NCBI RefSeq assembly: GCF_020166435.1
Contig: NZ_JAINZP010000002.1
Span: 1 to 64,000 of the forward strand
Direction of reading: 5' to 3'
DNA length: 64,000 nt
From: Pectobacterium versatile
GTDB taxonomy: Bacteria; Pseudomonadota; Gammaproteobacteria; Enterobacterales; Enterobacteriaceae
This document shows positions 43,457-51,302 of the stretch, piece by piece. Position 1 is the stretch's first letter; the number at the start of each line of letters is the position of its first letter. The translations under genes were made by a program, and so were the position numbers. Below the pieces are notes generated by a model. That model was not told where the DNA came from. It did not search any database and saw only the letters and a program-made list of their open reading frames with translations.

Positions 43457-43828
43457 ATGAAAAGATTATTACTGGTGGGAATGTTGGGGCTGTCCTTTGA
43501 CACTTTAGCGACAGAAACGGTAGGAAATTTCTCCGACGGTAACGATTTGAATCAATGGATAAAGGCTTCTAAGAAAATAGATCAGGGCATAGAAAGCAAC
43601 TCCGATTATCTCATTCACTCACGGCTTGTTGGCTACACAACTGCAATCTTTGATGTTGGTAGTAACGCTAATTTAGTGTGCGCCCAGATTTCAAATGGTG
43701 TCGTGGTAGAGCAGATTGTTGATATTGTGGGAAATTATGTTGAAAAACACCCAGAAGAAAGAAGCAAGTCAGCTTCACGTATTGCAATGGATGCGCTAAT
43801 ACAGGCGTTTCCGTGTAAGGAGAAATAA
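43457..43828 (+). CDS. secreted Rap1a/Tai immunity-like protein (123 aa)
   Basis: A signal peptide (about residues 1-19, ending TLAT) precedes a small domain with the Rap1a/Tai pattern: LIHSRLVGYTTAIFDVGSN, a lone Cys in LVCAQI, EQIVDIVGNYVEKHPEERSK, and a final ALIQAFPC with paired Cys. Rap1a proteins protect Serratia from its own type VI effector Ssp1, and relatives are widespread. A copy here, in the lysogenic region, could protect lysogens from toxins of rival cells. The resemblance is by motif and is not proven. Confidence 0.7.
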   Translation: MKRLLLVGMLGLSFDTLATETVGNFSDGNDLNQWIKASKKIDQGIESNSDYLIHSRLVGYTTAIFDVGSNANLVCAQISNGVVVEQIVDIVGNYVEKHPEERSKSASRIAMDALIQAFPCKEK

Positions 43829-43853
43829 CGGATACGCCCAGTCATTATAAAAA

Positions 43854-44264
43854 TCAATAGCACGTAGTATTTCCGAATGAGTCAGAATTGCAGCGTGTGG
43901 TATTTCCATTATTATCTCGATACGTGCTATTTCCAAAGCTATCTCTATTACCTCGTATCGTATTGCCACGGTTATCACTGTGGATACTATTGCCAAATGA
44001 GTCAGTATTCCCCCTCATCGTATTGCCGTGATTGTCACGGTACGTGCTGTTGCCAAAGGCATCTGTTCTTCCTCTAACTGTATTCCCTTGATTATCCCGC
44101 CATGTCGAGTTACCGAAAGCATCCGTAGATCCCCGGCTGATGCTCCCATTGTTGCCGTAACACGTAGTATTCCCAAAACTATCGGTATTACATCGTGTTG
44201 TTGCGGCAGCATTCCATGAAAAAATGATTGCCGATAAGACAACAACGTTTTTTAACGCTTTCAT
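43854..44264 (-). CDS. secreted FGNS-repeat protein (136 aa)
   Basis: After a signal peptide (cleavage near Ala22), the protein is built from about six repeats of ~20 residues of the form (T/D)D(A/S)FGNSTYRDNxGNTxRG. It starts and ends with RCN(T/S)DSFGNTTCY-type units holding cysteine pairs. AAGGAG lies 10 bp upstream of the ATG. It is convergent with the Rap1a-like gene and faces away from the pL promoter. Related Asn/Gly-rich repeat proteins occur in other proteobacteria without known function. Confidence 0.7.
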   Translation of the reverse strand: MKALKNVVVLSAIIFSWNAAATTRCNTDSFGNTTCYGNNGSISRGSTDAFGNSTWRDNQGNTVRGRTDAFGNSTYRDNHGNTMRGNTDSFGNSIHSDNRGNTIRGNRDSFGNSTYRDNNGNTTRCNSDSFGNTTCY

Positions 44265-44399
44265 TCGTTTGCTACTCCTTGTTGTTATATCAGTGCGTCT
44301 ACCCCTTAATCATAGGGGGCTCTAGCCGTAAGTTTCAACTTATCAATAGAAAAAAATATCCTTTGTTTTCAAAAGAAAGTGATAAATGCCACACATAAA

Positions 44400-44442
44400 A
44401 ACAACCAAAGCTATTTACATTAAAAATAGCTTTGGTTATATT
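44400..44442 (+). promoter_or_regulatory. pL-like promoter with two CI operators
   Basis: The rightward promoter is TTTACA (44414-44419), a 17-bp spacer, TATATT (44437-44442). Operators AACAACCAAAGCTATT (44400-44415) and, inverted, AATAGCTTTGGTTATA (44425-44440) overlap the -35 and the -10. They match the OR consensus with one or two changes. The promoter should drive N, recombination, xis and int and be shut by CI. Confidence 0.85.
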
Positions 44443-45018
44443 AATTTCATCCCAAGCGGATACGCTCTTTAAAAATCAGGTTAAGTTGCACATTCCTACG
44501 GTCTGCATGTACCGGTGCGACGGCTACGGCTAAACATGAGCGTTACCAACATTGGAGGATACCAAGATGAAGTAATAGCGCGGATAGGCCGCGGCAAGTA
44601 GTGCCAATGCAGCAGTAATGATGCTGCCCCGAGTCTCCACGTAGAGAGCCAGCTTCGCATCTGGTTAGGGTTAATGAATAAAAGTAGCGCCGGGGAAGCA
44701 TCAGGAAAGCCAATCCTGAACTGGTTATGGGCGGCCATAGGGCGGCGTACAACTCAAGGGCATGAGCGCGGCCACTGCGAGAGTGTGGCGAAGTGAATAG
44801 CACAACAGGTAAGAGCATTTAGGGGACGGCGACTGTATATTTATCAGATACATGGTTTTCTTTGGGGTGTGGTGAATGCGCAGGCTGATGCGCTGGTGAG
44901 CAAACTTAGCGACCAGAGTCGATACGTAACGTAGCTGAGCATAAGAGCAAGTGACCATGCCGGATATCAGCGCCGGCCACTACACCACCAAAGCAAACCA
45001 AGAAATAAGGACTGACCA
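44443..45018 (+). ncRNA. structured early leader with boxA (pL transcript 5' region)
   Basis: No convincing gene occurs here. About 20 bp after the promoter is ACGCTCTTTAAAAAT (about 44463-44477), which matches the boxA consensus bound by NusB/NusE. Many hairpins follow, for example CGCGG-ATAGG-CCGCG (44579-44593) and TCAGGA with TCCTGA around 44700. A strong GGAGG is followed by the mini-frame ATG-AAG-TAA (44567-44575). The boxB partner of the N-like protein is probably in this region, but I cannot single it out. Confidence 0.55.
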
Positions 45019-45024
45019 ATGACC
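45006..45024 (+). repeat. repeated translation-start cassette TAAGGACTGACCAATGACC (reference copy)
   Basis: This 19-bp start signal recurs with few or no changes at other early genes. Rightward copies have ATGs at 45414 (variant), 46168, 46388 (variant), 52375 and 56372. Leftward copies have ATGs ending at 34362, 39636, 42056 and 33050 (variant). It combines an AAGGA ribosome site with a fixed spacer GACTGACCA and often the first codon pair ATG-ACC. The copies lie in two operons that read in opposite directions. Confidence 0.85.
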
Positions 45025-45288
45025 AAACCACGTAAAAAACGCCGTACCGCGAATGCTCGTCAGTGCGTAGAGAACCTTCAGCGCATTACTCAGCGGAAAA
45101 GTGACCGCGTAGCCAAAGCGCTGGCGGCTACAGCTTGCCGCGAATCAATGCCAGCCCCTGCCCAACCGCAAAAGTTGCGTTCAGTTAAAGCCAACGACGG
45201 TAGCGATCCAGATCGTTACGTTGGCTACTCAGCGGTCGGTCGCCAGAAAATGCGTGGCAGCAGCAAAATTCCACGCGGCGTTTACTAA
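45019..45288 (+). CDS. N-like early antiterminator (89 aa)
   Basis: The first gene of the pL operon encodes a very basic protein. The N-terminus (TKPRKKRRTANARQ) is arginine-rich like the boxB-binding motif of lambda and P22 N. The C-terminus GRQKMRGSSKIP resembles the end of lambda N (GRQKIKGKSIP). Two tandem terminators follow the gene, as N must overcome at tL1, and boxA lies in the leader. Together these make N the best reading, although overall identity to known N proteins is low. Confidence 0.72.
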   Translation: MTKPRKKRRTANARQCVENLQRITQRKSDRVAKALAATACRESMPAPAQPQKLRSVKANDGSDPDRYVGYSAVGRQKMRGSSKIPRGVY

Positions 45289-45300
45289 ATACCTAAATCA

Positions 45301-45325
45301 AGCTCACTTCGGTGGGCTTTTTTTT
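45301..45325 (+). terminator. terminator after the N-like gene (first of two)
   Basis: AGCTCAC, a TTCG loop and GTGGGCT (one G-T pair) are followed by eight T. It would stop unmodified polymerase right after the N-like gene, like lambda tL1. Confidence 0.85.
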
Positions 45326-45366
45326 CGCCTGAAAAGCGAGTTTTACGCCTCACCAGGGCAACCACG

Positions 45367-45386
45367 GCCACCTTCGGGTGGCTTTT
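45367..45386 (+). terminator. terminator after the N-like gene (second of two)
   Basis: GCCACC, loop TTCG and GGTGGC are followed by T6. It lies 28 bp ahead of the KTSC gene start. Confidence 0.85.
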
Positions 45387-45413
45387 TTATTTCACTCGAT
45401 TAAGGACTCACAA

Positions 45414-45674
45414 ATGACCATCAACATGACTCCCGTTAAATCATCCCAGATCCACAGTATCGGTCACGACCCAGTGACCAACACGCTGGCTATTCGTTTC
45501 AACGGGCGCGATAACGCACCGGGCAACCTGTACCACTACAGCAACGTGAGCGCCGACGATTTCGCCGCGTTCTCCGGTGCTGATTCAGTTGGCAGCCACT
45601 TCTATCGCAACATCAAGCCTCACACCGACCGCTTCCCTTATCAGCGCATCAATGAGGAAAAGACCGAAGAGTAA
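45414..45674 (+). CDS. KTSC domain protein (86 aa)
   Basis: The motifs VKSSQIHSIGHDPVTNTLAI, YHYSNVSADDFAAF and SVGSHFYRNIKPH match the KTSC domain, a small alpha/beta domain found in phages and bacteria, often with RNA-processing proteins. The ATG is set by a variant of the repeated start cassette (TAAGGACTCACAAATGACC). Function is unknown. Confidence 0.78.
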   Translation: MTINMTPVKSSQIHSIGHDPVTNTLAIRFNGRDNAPGNLYHYSNVSADDFAAFSGADSVGSHFYRNIKPHTDRFPYQRINEEKTEE

Positions 45675-45690
45675 CTAAGTAGGCTTTCAC

Positions 45691-45718
45691 CATGCGCCCT
45701 GCTCATACAGGGCGCATG
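45691..45718. other. strong hairpin between KTSC and the 111-residue gene
   Basis: CATGCGCCCT and AGGGCGCATG form a perfect 10-bp stem with an 8-base loop. No T-run follows, so it is more likely an RNA-processing or stability element than a terminator. Confidence 0.6.
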
Positions 45719-45750
45719 AGTAAGTTTATTGGCAAAAAGCGAGGTTTCCG

Positions 45751-46086
45751 ATGAACGAATACAACTACCAACGAATGCGGGAGGAGCGGCTTGAACGGTA
45801 TGAGCACAAGTTACATACCAGCCCTATAGAAAAGGCGGTACTGGAAGAACGCATTGAATTACTGCGCCAAAACGGAAATTTTACCGATCGCCTGAAACAA
45901 CTCATCGTATCAGAGTGCGTTTCTGGCATTGAGAAACGGCCAATTCTTCGATTAGTCGAATCGCCGGAAATGGCTGAATGTTTGGACGAGTTTCAGGAAA
46001 GATTGTTTTTCATGACGGCAGCCACTGAACGCATCAGTGAGCTCGATGCTGAAGAGAACAGCGTACCTGATGAATTTCTCTGGTAA
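45751..46086 (+). CDS. unknown early protein (111 aa)
   Basis: The N-terminus is strongly charged and helical (YQRMREERLERYEHKLHTSP), with further helices in the middle and an acidic end. GAGG lies about 10 bp upstream of the ATG. There is no membrane segment and no known motif. It is a member of the early pL operon. Confidence 0.6.
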   Translation: MNEYNYQRMREERLERYEHKLHTSPIEKAVLEERIELLRQNGNFTDRLKQLIVSECVSGIEKRPILRLVESPEMAECLDEFQERLFFMTAATERISELDAEENSVPDEFLW

Positions 46087-46167
46087 CCCAGAAAGAGAAA
46101 AGCCCCAGTTTGCACCGGGGCTATCCCGGTCAACAGCGACCAAACCGTTGACCATAAGGACTGACCA

Positions 46168-46191
46168 ATGACCATAGTCATCAGCAGTTGA
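46168..46191 (+). other. seven-codon frame driven by the start cassette
   Basis: A perfect copy of the start cassette is followed by ATG ACC ATA GTC ATC AGC AGT TGA, encoding MTIVISS. This is either a leader peptide for the 48-residue gene that follows or the remains of a lost gene. Confidence 0.45.
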
Positions 46192-46223
46192 TCGGGGACC
46201 AACCCGATCCGGAGAATCATACC

Positions 46224-46370
46224 ATGACCATCCGTTCCGTTAAATACATCCAGTACCAGCACCGTATTGGCAGCCACAACATTCACCAAAATCCACAGCA
46301 GAAAAACGGCCTGATATTCCTGATCGTCGTCATCGCAACCGCGTTTTCTGTTTTGTCGTTAATTCTGTAA
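46224..46370 (+). CDS. small membrane-anchored early protein (48 aa)
   Basis: The start MTIRSVKYIQYQHRIGSHNI is polar and basic, and residues ~29-48 form one hydrophobic segment. The ATG lies 12 bp after GGAG. Its stop directly precedes another start cassette. Short early membrane proteins of this type are common in lambdoid phages, where roles in host takeover are often suggested; this one is not recognised. Confidence 0.55.
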   Translation: MTIRSVKYIQYQHRIGSHNIHQNPQQKNGLIFLIVVIATAFSVLSLIL

Positions 46371-46387
46371 TAAGGACTGACCAAACC

Positions 46388-47110
46388 ATGAATATCTATA
46401 TCGACCTTGAAACAATCCCCGCGCAAAATCCGGAGATCAAGGATGAGATCGCAGCCAACATCAAAGCTCCGGCGCAGTATAAAAAGCAGGAGTCTATCGA
46501 CACCTGGCTTGCAGAGAACCGCGATGCGGCAGCCGAAGAGGCTTGGCGAAAAACCAGTTTTGACGGCGGCCTAGGCCATATCGCGGTTATCTCCGCTGCT
46601 ATTGATGATGGGCTGATACGCTCTTTCTACGTCAATGACTGGCAGGAACCGGGCGCAGAAGATTTTATCCTGCGGGATTTCTTCGCGTTCCTGCATGACA
46701 ACTACGACCCGTCGCGCCGGACACCGCCCGTCTTTATCGGCCACAACATCGTGGAATTCGACCTGCGCTTCCTGCTACAACGCGCCGTCGTTCTCAACAT
46801 CGTAATTCCCCCATTCCTACCCGTCGCGGCCCGCCCCTGGGATGGTTCGGTCTACGACACAATGACTGCCTGGGCAGGCCACCGTGGGACGGTGAGCTTG
46901 GACAAATTGTGCCGCATCCTGAATATCCCGCTCAAAGGCTCAGAGATCGACGAGGAGATCGACGGCAGCAAAGTATGGGATTTCATCCAAGCAGGGAAAA
47001 TCAGCAAGGTGGCACGGTACTGCGAAGGGGATGTTGAGCGCGTCCGCGGCATCCATAAACGGATGACATTTTATCGTCAAGAACGCCTAGAAGCCCTGAA
47101 AAACGCATGA
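46388..47110 (+). CDS. 3'-5' exonuclease, DEDD superfamily (240 aa)
   Basis: This is a PolB-type predicted 3'-5' exonuclease. Exo I is YIDLETIP (Asp6, Glu8), Exo II is FIGHNIVEFDLRFL, and Exo III is RYCEGDVERV, with a Y-x-x-x-D arrangement (DEDDy type). Two metal ions bound by these acids would cleave DNA from the 3' end. It lies just before recT; a phage recombinase commonly needs an exonuclease to make single strands, though usually a 5'-3' one such as RecE or lambda Exo. Confidence 0.82.
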   Translation: MNIYIDLETIPAQNPEIKDEIAANIKAPAQYKKQESIDTWLAENRDAAAEEAWRKTSFDGGLGHIAVISAAIDDGLIRSFYVNDWQEPGAEDFILRDFFAFLHDNYDPSRRTPPVFIGHNIVEFDLRFLLQRAVVLNIVIPPFLPVAARPWDGSVYDTMTAWAGHRGTVSLDKLCRILNIPLKGSEIDEEIDGSKVWDFIQAGKISKVARYCEGDVERVRGIHKRMTFYRQERLEALKNA

Positions 47111-47204
47111 CCTCCAGCCGAAAGGGGCATATCACGACCCAGACCGCCGTGAAACATGCCAATTTCCCACAGCATCCGGCATAACTCCACTATAAGGTAT
47201 CGAC

Positions 47205-48290
47205 ATGAATCAGCAATTCCAAGATCAGGCCGCAGCTCCCGCCCAGCGCAATAGCATCATGCACTACCTCGAGGACGATCGAGTGCGCAAAGGGATAACC
47301 GCCGTGGCCGGAAAGATCATGACGCCCGACCGCTTCCTGCGACTAGCTGTCAACGCCATCAAAAAGACTCCGGACCTCGCAAAATGCGATCCTCAGAGCG
47401 TGCTGGGGGCACTGATGGCGTCCGCCGCACTAGGGCTGGAACCAAACACCGTGCAGCAGCAGGCATTCCTGATCCCCTACAAAAAGAGCTCGCCCAGAAA
47501 AACCGTGAACGGCGACATCATGAAGGGCAGCGATGGTAAATGGCTGTGGGATGAAATCTACGAGTGCCAGTTCCAGATCGGCTATCGCGGATTCATCACC
47601 CTTGCTCACCGCTCGCCGCACATCATCGGGATCCAAGCCGAAGCCATCCACGACGGCGACCTGTTTGACCACATGCTCGGCTCTGAATCGTTCCTCAAGT
47701 ACCGGAAGTCGCTGAAAGACCGCGGCTCACTGATCGGTGCATTCTGCTACACGAGACTTGAGTCCGGTGCAGAAATGGCGACCGTCCTGCCACTGGATGA
47801 AATCCTGAAAATCCGCTCAAAATCGGAAACCTTCAACGCTCTCGAGCGGAAGGTTCGCGAGGAGGAAGGGAATAAAAACCAGAAGGATCTCGAAAAAACC
47901 AGAAAAAAACTGGCGGAAACGCCATGGGTTATGTGGGAAGACGATATGTCCGCGAAATCGGCAATCAAGAAGCACGCCAAGCAACTTCCGCTAATGCCCG
48001 GCGACGCTATCTCCGCAGCGGCCGCACTCGACTCAAGCGCTGACGCCGGAATCGTCGACATGAGCGCAATGACCGATCCCGATGTGGTGCGCAGCGTTAT
48101 AGACGATGGTGCAGAGCCGCCAGCGCTGGAGCACCAGGCACCTAATGAGTTGGCAGCCGACCTTGCCAGTCTGCGTAGCGCCCCCGAGCCAGAACGCGTA
48201 GCAGCGCGCCAGCGCACCCAATCCACCACCTCCACGCGCGCCACGCAGCAGGACAGAACCGGCGGCGATATGTTCAGCAACGTCGATTAA
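47205..48290 (+). CDS. recT: RecT single-strand annealing protein (361 aa)
   Basis: Motifs of the RecT family are clear: PDRFLRLAVNAIKKTPDLAK, DPQSVLGALMASAALGLEPN, QQAFLIPYKK, ECQFQIGYRGFITLAHRS and a KHAKQLPL-type basic segment. The C-terminal ~90 residues are acidic and variable. RecT anneals complementary strands and promotes invasion for phage recombination. The gene has an upstream gap of about 95 bp and is followed closely by an SMC-like ATPase. Confidence 0.9.
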   Translation: MNQQFQDQAAAPAQRNSIMHYLEDDRVRKGITAVAGKIMTPDRFLRLAVNAIKKTPDLAKCDPQSVLGALMASAALGLEPNTVQQQAFLIPYKKSSPRKTVNGDIMKGSDGKWLWDEIYECQFQIGYRGFITLAHRSPHIIGIQAEAIHDGDLFDHMLGSESFLKYRKSLKDRGSLIGAFCYTRLESGAEMATVLPLDEILKIRSKSETFNALERKVREEEGNKNQKDLEKTRKKLAETPWVMWEDDMSAKSAIKKHAKQLPLMPGDAISAAAALDSSADAGIVDMSAMTDPDVVRSVIDDGAEPPALEHQAPNELAADLASLRSAPEPERVAARQRTQSTTSTRATQQDRTGGDMFSNVD

Positions 48291-48302
48291 TCGAGGAACA
48301 GC

Positions 48303-50144
48303 ATGAAAATCACTTCCATTGAGGTTAGCAATTTCCAAATGCTAACCGACATCAACATCGATATGACCAACACGCCGATCTGTCTCATTGCCGGCGCAAA
48401 CGAGCAAGGCAAGTCTTCGCTGCATGAAGCTATCCGCTTCGCGCTGACCGGGGAAAGTACGCGCGTCCGGCTGAAAAAAGACCTTGCAGCGATAGTGCGC
48501 ACAGGAGCCAAGCGTGGCCACGTCGACGTGTGCCTGACCGACGGCGACCGCGTGACTCTCAATTTACCGTCCGGCAGCGTTGACAAAACTGGCATGATCG
48601 TCAGCGAAATCCAAGAGAAGGTGTTGCCGCTGGTTTTGGACGCCGGACGTTTTGCCGCTCTACCGGATAATGAGCGTCGCTCTCTGCTGTTCGAGTTAAG
48701 TGACCTACAGCTCAACAGCCGGCTCGTCGGCGAACTGCTGATTAAACGCGGCTGCAATAGCGCGAAAGTTGATGCCATTCTCCCCGCCCTGCGCGCCGGG
48801 TTCCCAAGCGCGGAAGCAGAAGCGCGCGAAAAAATCCGTGAGTCAAAAGCCGCATGGAAGGCCACTGCTGGCGGCGAGACCTGGGGAAAAGACAAGGGCT
48901 CCAAGTGGCAGCCCGCCGCGCTACCGCCAGATGCCGACAAAGCCGAAGACCTCGCAACCACAGCTCAGCGAACTGCAACCAAACTCGAAGCCAAGTTGGC
49001 GGAGGCGCAGCAACGCCTTGGTGCCGCGAAATTCGAAGCGCAGCGCCGGCAGGGGGCCGCGCAACAGCGCGCCGACCTGGAAGAGAAAGTCAGCAAGATC
49101 GAGATCATCCGTGAAAAGGTGGCGAAAATCGAAAAGGAGTTGGCCGCACAGGAATCAGTCATCAAGGATTTGGAGGCGCGGACAGGTACTGGGCCGCGGG
49201 AAGGGCTTGTTCATGATCTTGCCCGGGCTCTAGCTGCGTTTATCGACATTCGCTGCGACAGTTCCGGCGTCGCGGGTTATCACAGGAGTGGCGATGTGGC
49301 TGTCTGGGACGAATTCGAGTTAGATCCTGCCGATGCCGCATTACTGGCCTATGGGGTGCAATACGGAAAGCTGGATGAAGCCGGAGACCCGGAAGCCGCA
49401 ACTGCGCTACCGGCTGCGCACAGGACGCGAACCCAACTCGCAAGCACCGTTGAGCGCGAACGCCGCGAACTGGCCTCCGCAGAAGCCGCCGCCGCCGCGC
49501 TGACCGAAATGACGAATGGCGAAGTCAGCGGCGAAGTCGATCTTGACAACGTGACGCGCGAAGTAAACGGATTGAGCAACGACCTCAACGACCTGCGCGC
49601 AGAGGTCAAGCAGCATCAGAAGGTTGCAGTCTGGGTCAAGCAGCGGCAGGAGTCCATCGATAAGACCGCGGCCCTGCATACCAGCATTCTGGAATGGCAG
49701 AATATCGCCGACGAGCTGGCGCCGGGCGGCATCCCCAGCGAAATGCTGGCCGGCGCCATCAAGCCACTGAATGACCGACTACGCACCACTGCCACAGCTA
49801 CAGGATGGGAGCAGGTCAGGATTGACGGCGATATGCAGATCCGCGTCGGTGACCACCCCTACGGCCTCAAGTCTGAATCTGCCCGCTGGCGCGCCGACGC
49901 CGCCCTTGCCGAAGCGATCAGCTACCTGTCAGACTTGCGGTTTATCGCGCTGGATCGCTGTGATGTGATGGATGCCGATAATCGGCTGGCGTTCCTGCGT
50001 TGGCTGCATGACCTGGCCACCACCGGCGACATCGACACTGCATTAGTGTTCGGTACGTTCAAAACCCTCCCTTCCGCGCCAGCAACATTCTTCACAGCCT
50101 GGCTCGAGGGTGGCGCCATTATTGAATCCAACAATTCTAAATAA
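48303..50144 (+). CDS. SMC/RecF-like AAA ATPase (613 aa)
   Basis: Walker A is GANEQGKSS (31-39), after the start MKITSIEVSNFQMLTDINID typical of RecF/SbcC/RecN-type ATPases. Residues ~215-300 and ~380-470 are helical coiled coils separated by a globular part. A Walker B-like segment FIALDRCDVMD is at about 547-557; it has Asp-Arg in place of the usual Asp-Glu. It resembles a short SbcC-like partner and probably works with the exonuclease and RecT. It ends 18 bp before the next gene. Confidence 0.78.
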   Translation: MKITSIEVSNFQMLTDINIDMTNTPICLIAGANEQGKSSLHEAIRFALTGESTRVRLKKDLAAIVRTGAKRGHVDVCLTDGDRVTLNLPSGSVDKTGMIVSEIQEKVLPLVLDAGRFAALPDNERRSLLFELSDLQLNSRLVGELLIKRGCNSAKVDAILPALRAGFPSAEAEAREKIRESKAAWKATAGGETWGKDKGSKWQPAALPPDADKAEDLATTAQRTATKLEAKLAEAQQRLGAAKFEAQRRQGAAQQRADLEEKVSKIEIIREKVAKIEKELAAQESVIKDLEARTGTGPREGLVHDLARALAAFIDIRCDSSGVAGYHRSGDVAVWDEFELDPADAALLAYGVQYGKLDEAGDPEAATALPAAHRTRTQLASTVERERRELASAEAAAAALTEMTNGEVSGEVDLDNVTREVNGLSNDLNDLRAEVKQHQKVAVWVKQRQESIDKTAALHTSILEWQNIADELAPGGIPSEMLAGAIKPLNDRLRTTATATGWEQVRIDGDMQIRVGDHPYGLKSESARWRADAALAEAISYLSDLRFIALDRCDVMDADNRLAFLRWLHDLATTGDIDTALVFGTFKTLPSAPATFFTAWLEGGAIIESNNSK

Positions 50145-50162
50145 TTAATCAGGAAGAATCTT

Positions 50163-51302
50163 ATGACAACCACAACAACCGCCGCTGGCGTGTTGGAATC
50201 TTCCCTGCGCCCCGTTCGGGCGCAACTCGCTTTAGCGATAGAGCAAACCACAGGAATCGTTCAGCGCTCGATAGAAAGCGCTGAGGTTTTATTAGGCCAA
50301 GCACAGGCCCTGTGCATTGAACAGCTTAATAAAGAAGTCGATGACTACAACGCCATTATTGACCGGCTTGAGGCAGCCGAAAGCGCCCTGACCACCAAGG
50401 CATTGGCGCTGACACAGATTCAGGAACGTATCGATAGCGCAGAACTGACAGCCGCCGAAGCCACTGCCGAGCGTGATAGCGTCACCGCAAAATATAAGCT
50501 GGCCATCACCGAAAAGGGGATGCTGGCGACCGAGCTGAATCAGTTGAAATCCCTTAACCCCGAGCGTCTTAAAGCGCAACTGGCGCGCGTAAAAATCGAC
50601 CTGAACGACAGCCGCACGCTGCGCGATCAGCAACTGGCTGAAATCCGCCGACTGAAGAAGGAAACGGCAGATAAAACCAGCAAGCTATCAACGATGGTTC
50701 AGCTCAATGATGAGTTGAATCACGCGATCGCTGATATGAGATCTCGTCTACAGCGTGCTGATGGCGACGTTGAGCAACGCCACTGGCAGGCGGCCAACGG
50801 CGTGCAATTCTACTTCTACACCTTCCAATGGGGATTGCAGCTTTATTCCCCTGAGTATGACGTGAAAATCCTGAACGATATCGACTGGCACCTTGAGATC
50901 CGCAGCACCATCGGTATCTGCATGATTGTGTCGGTGTCGGAATGGGCAGTGCCAATCTACCCCACGGTAGAAAACTTCAAGGACTCATGGCCGGAAGGCT
51001 TAACAGAAGCCGTTACCGCACGAATTCGTGAGCTGCTGGAAGAAACGCATCCTCACTTAGTTCGTCGCGCTGAATGGGCAGAATCCGTGTTGGCCGGTTC
51101 ACTCCCGTTGAAAGAGCAGCACCTCGACCTACTCAGCGCTGCGGGCATTCACTCGCTGTTTGATGTGGTGCGCCGCACGCCGGATGCGCTGGCCGAGAAA
51201 GTAAAAGGCTTTGGAATCAGCACGGCCCGCCAGGTGCATGCGAAGTGCATGGGGCTGGTAAAGGATTGGGAATTGGCACAAAAACAGAGCGAGGCGGCAT
51301 GA
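50163..51302 (+). CDS. coiled-coil protein with C-terminal helix-hairpin-helix (379 aa)
   Basis: Residues ~20-200 are a long coiled coil (LEAAESALTTKALALTQIQE and so on). A globular alpha/beta stretch with YFYTFQWGLQLYSPEYDVKI is at about 215-290. The last ~50 residues hold a helix-hairpin-helix-like pattern (LAEKVKGFGISTARQVHAKC) of the DNA-binding type. Placement after the SMC-like ATPase suggests that it binds DNA ends or junctions with that module. No family is named. Confidence 0.6.
   Translation: MTTTTTAAGVLESSLRPVRAQLALAIEQTTGIVQRSIESAEVLLGQAQALCIEQLNKEVDDYNAIIDRLEAAESALTTKALALTQIQERIDSAELTAAEATAERDSVTAKYKLAITEKGMLATELNQLKSLNPERLKAQLARVKIDLNDSRTLRDQQLAEIRRLKKETADKTSKLSTMVQLNDELNHAIADMRSRLQRADGDVEQRHWQAANGVQFYFYTFQWGLQLYSPEYDVKILNDIDWHLEIRSTIGICMIVSVSEWAVPIYPTVENFKDSWPEGLTEAVTARIRELLEETHPHLVRRAEWAESVLAGSLPLKEQHLDLLSAAGIHSLFDVVRRTPDALAEKVKGFGISTARQVHAKCMGLVKDWELAQKQSEAA

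Noticed and set aside
44496-44958. Minus-strand open frames in the pL leader
   Set aside because: They lack ribosome sites and overlap each other; the region is better explained as a structured 5' leader.
48287-48961. 224-codon minus-strand frame within the ATPase gene
   Set aside because: Ser/Arg-rich antisense translation of a coding region with clear Walker A; no independent signals.
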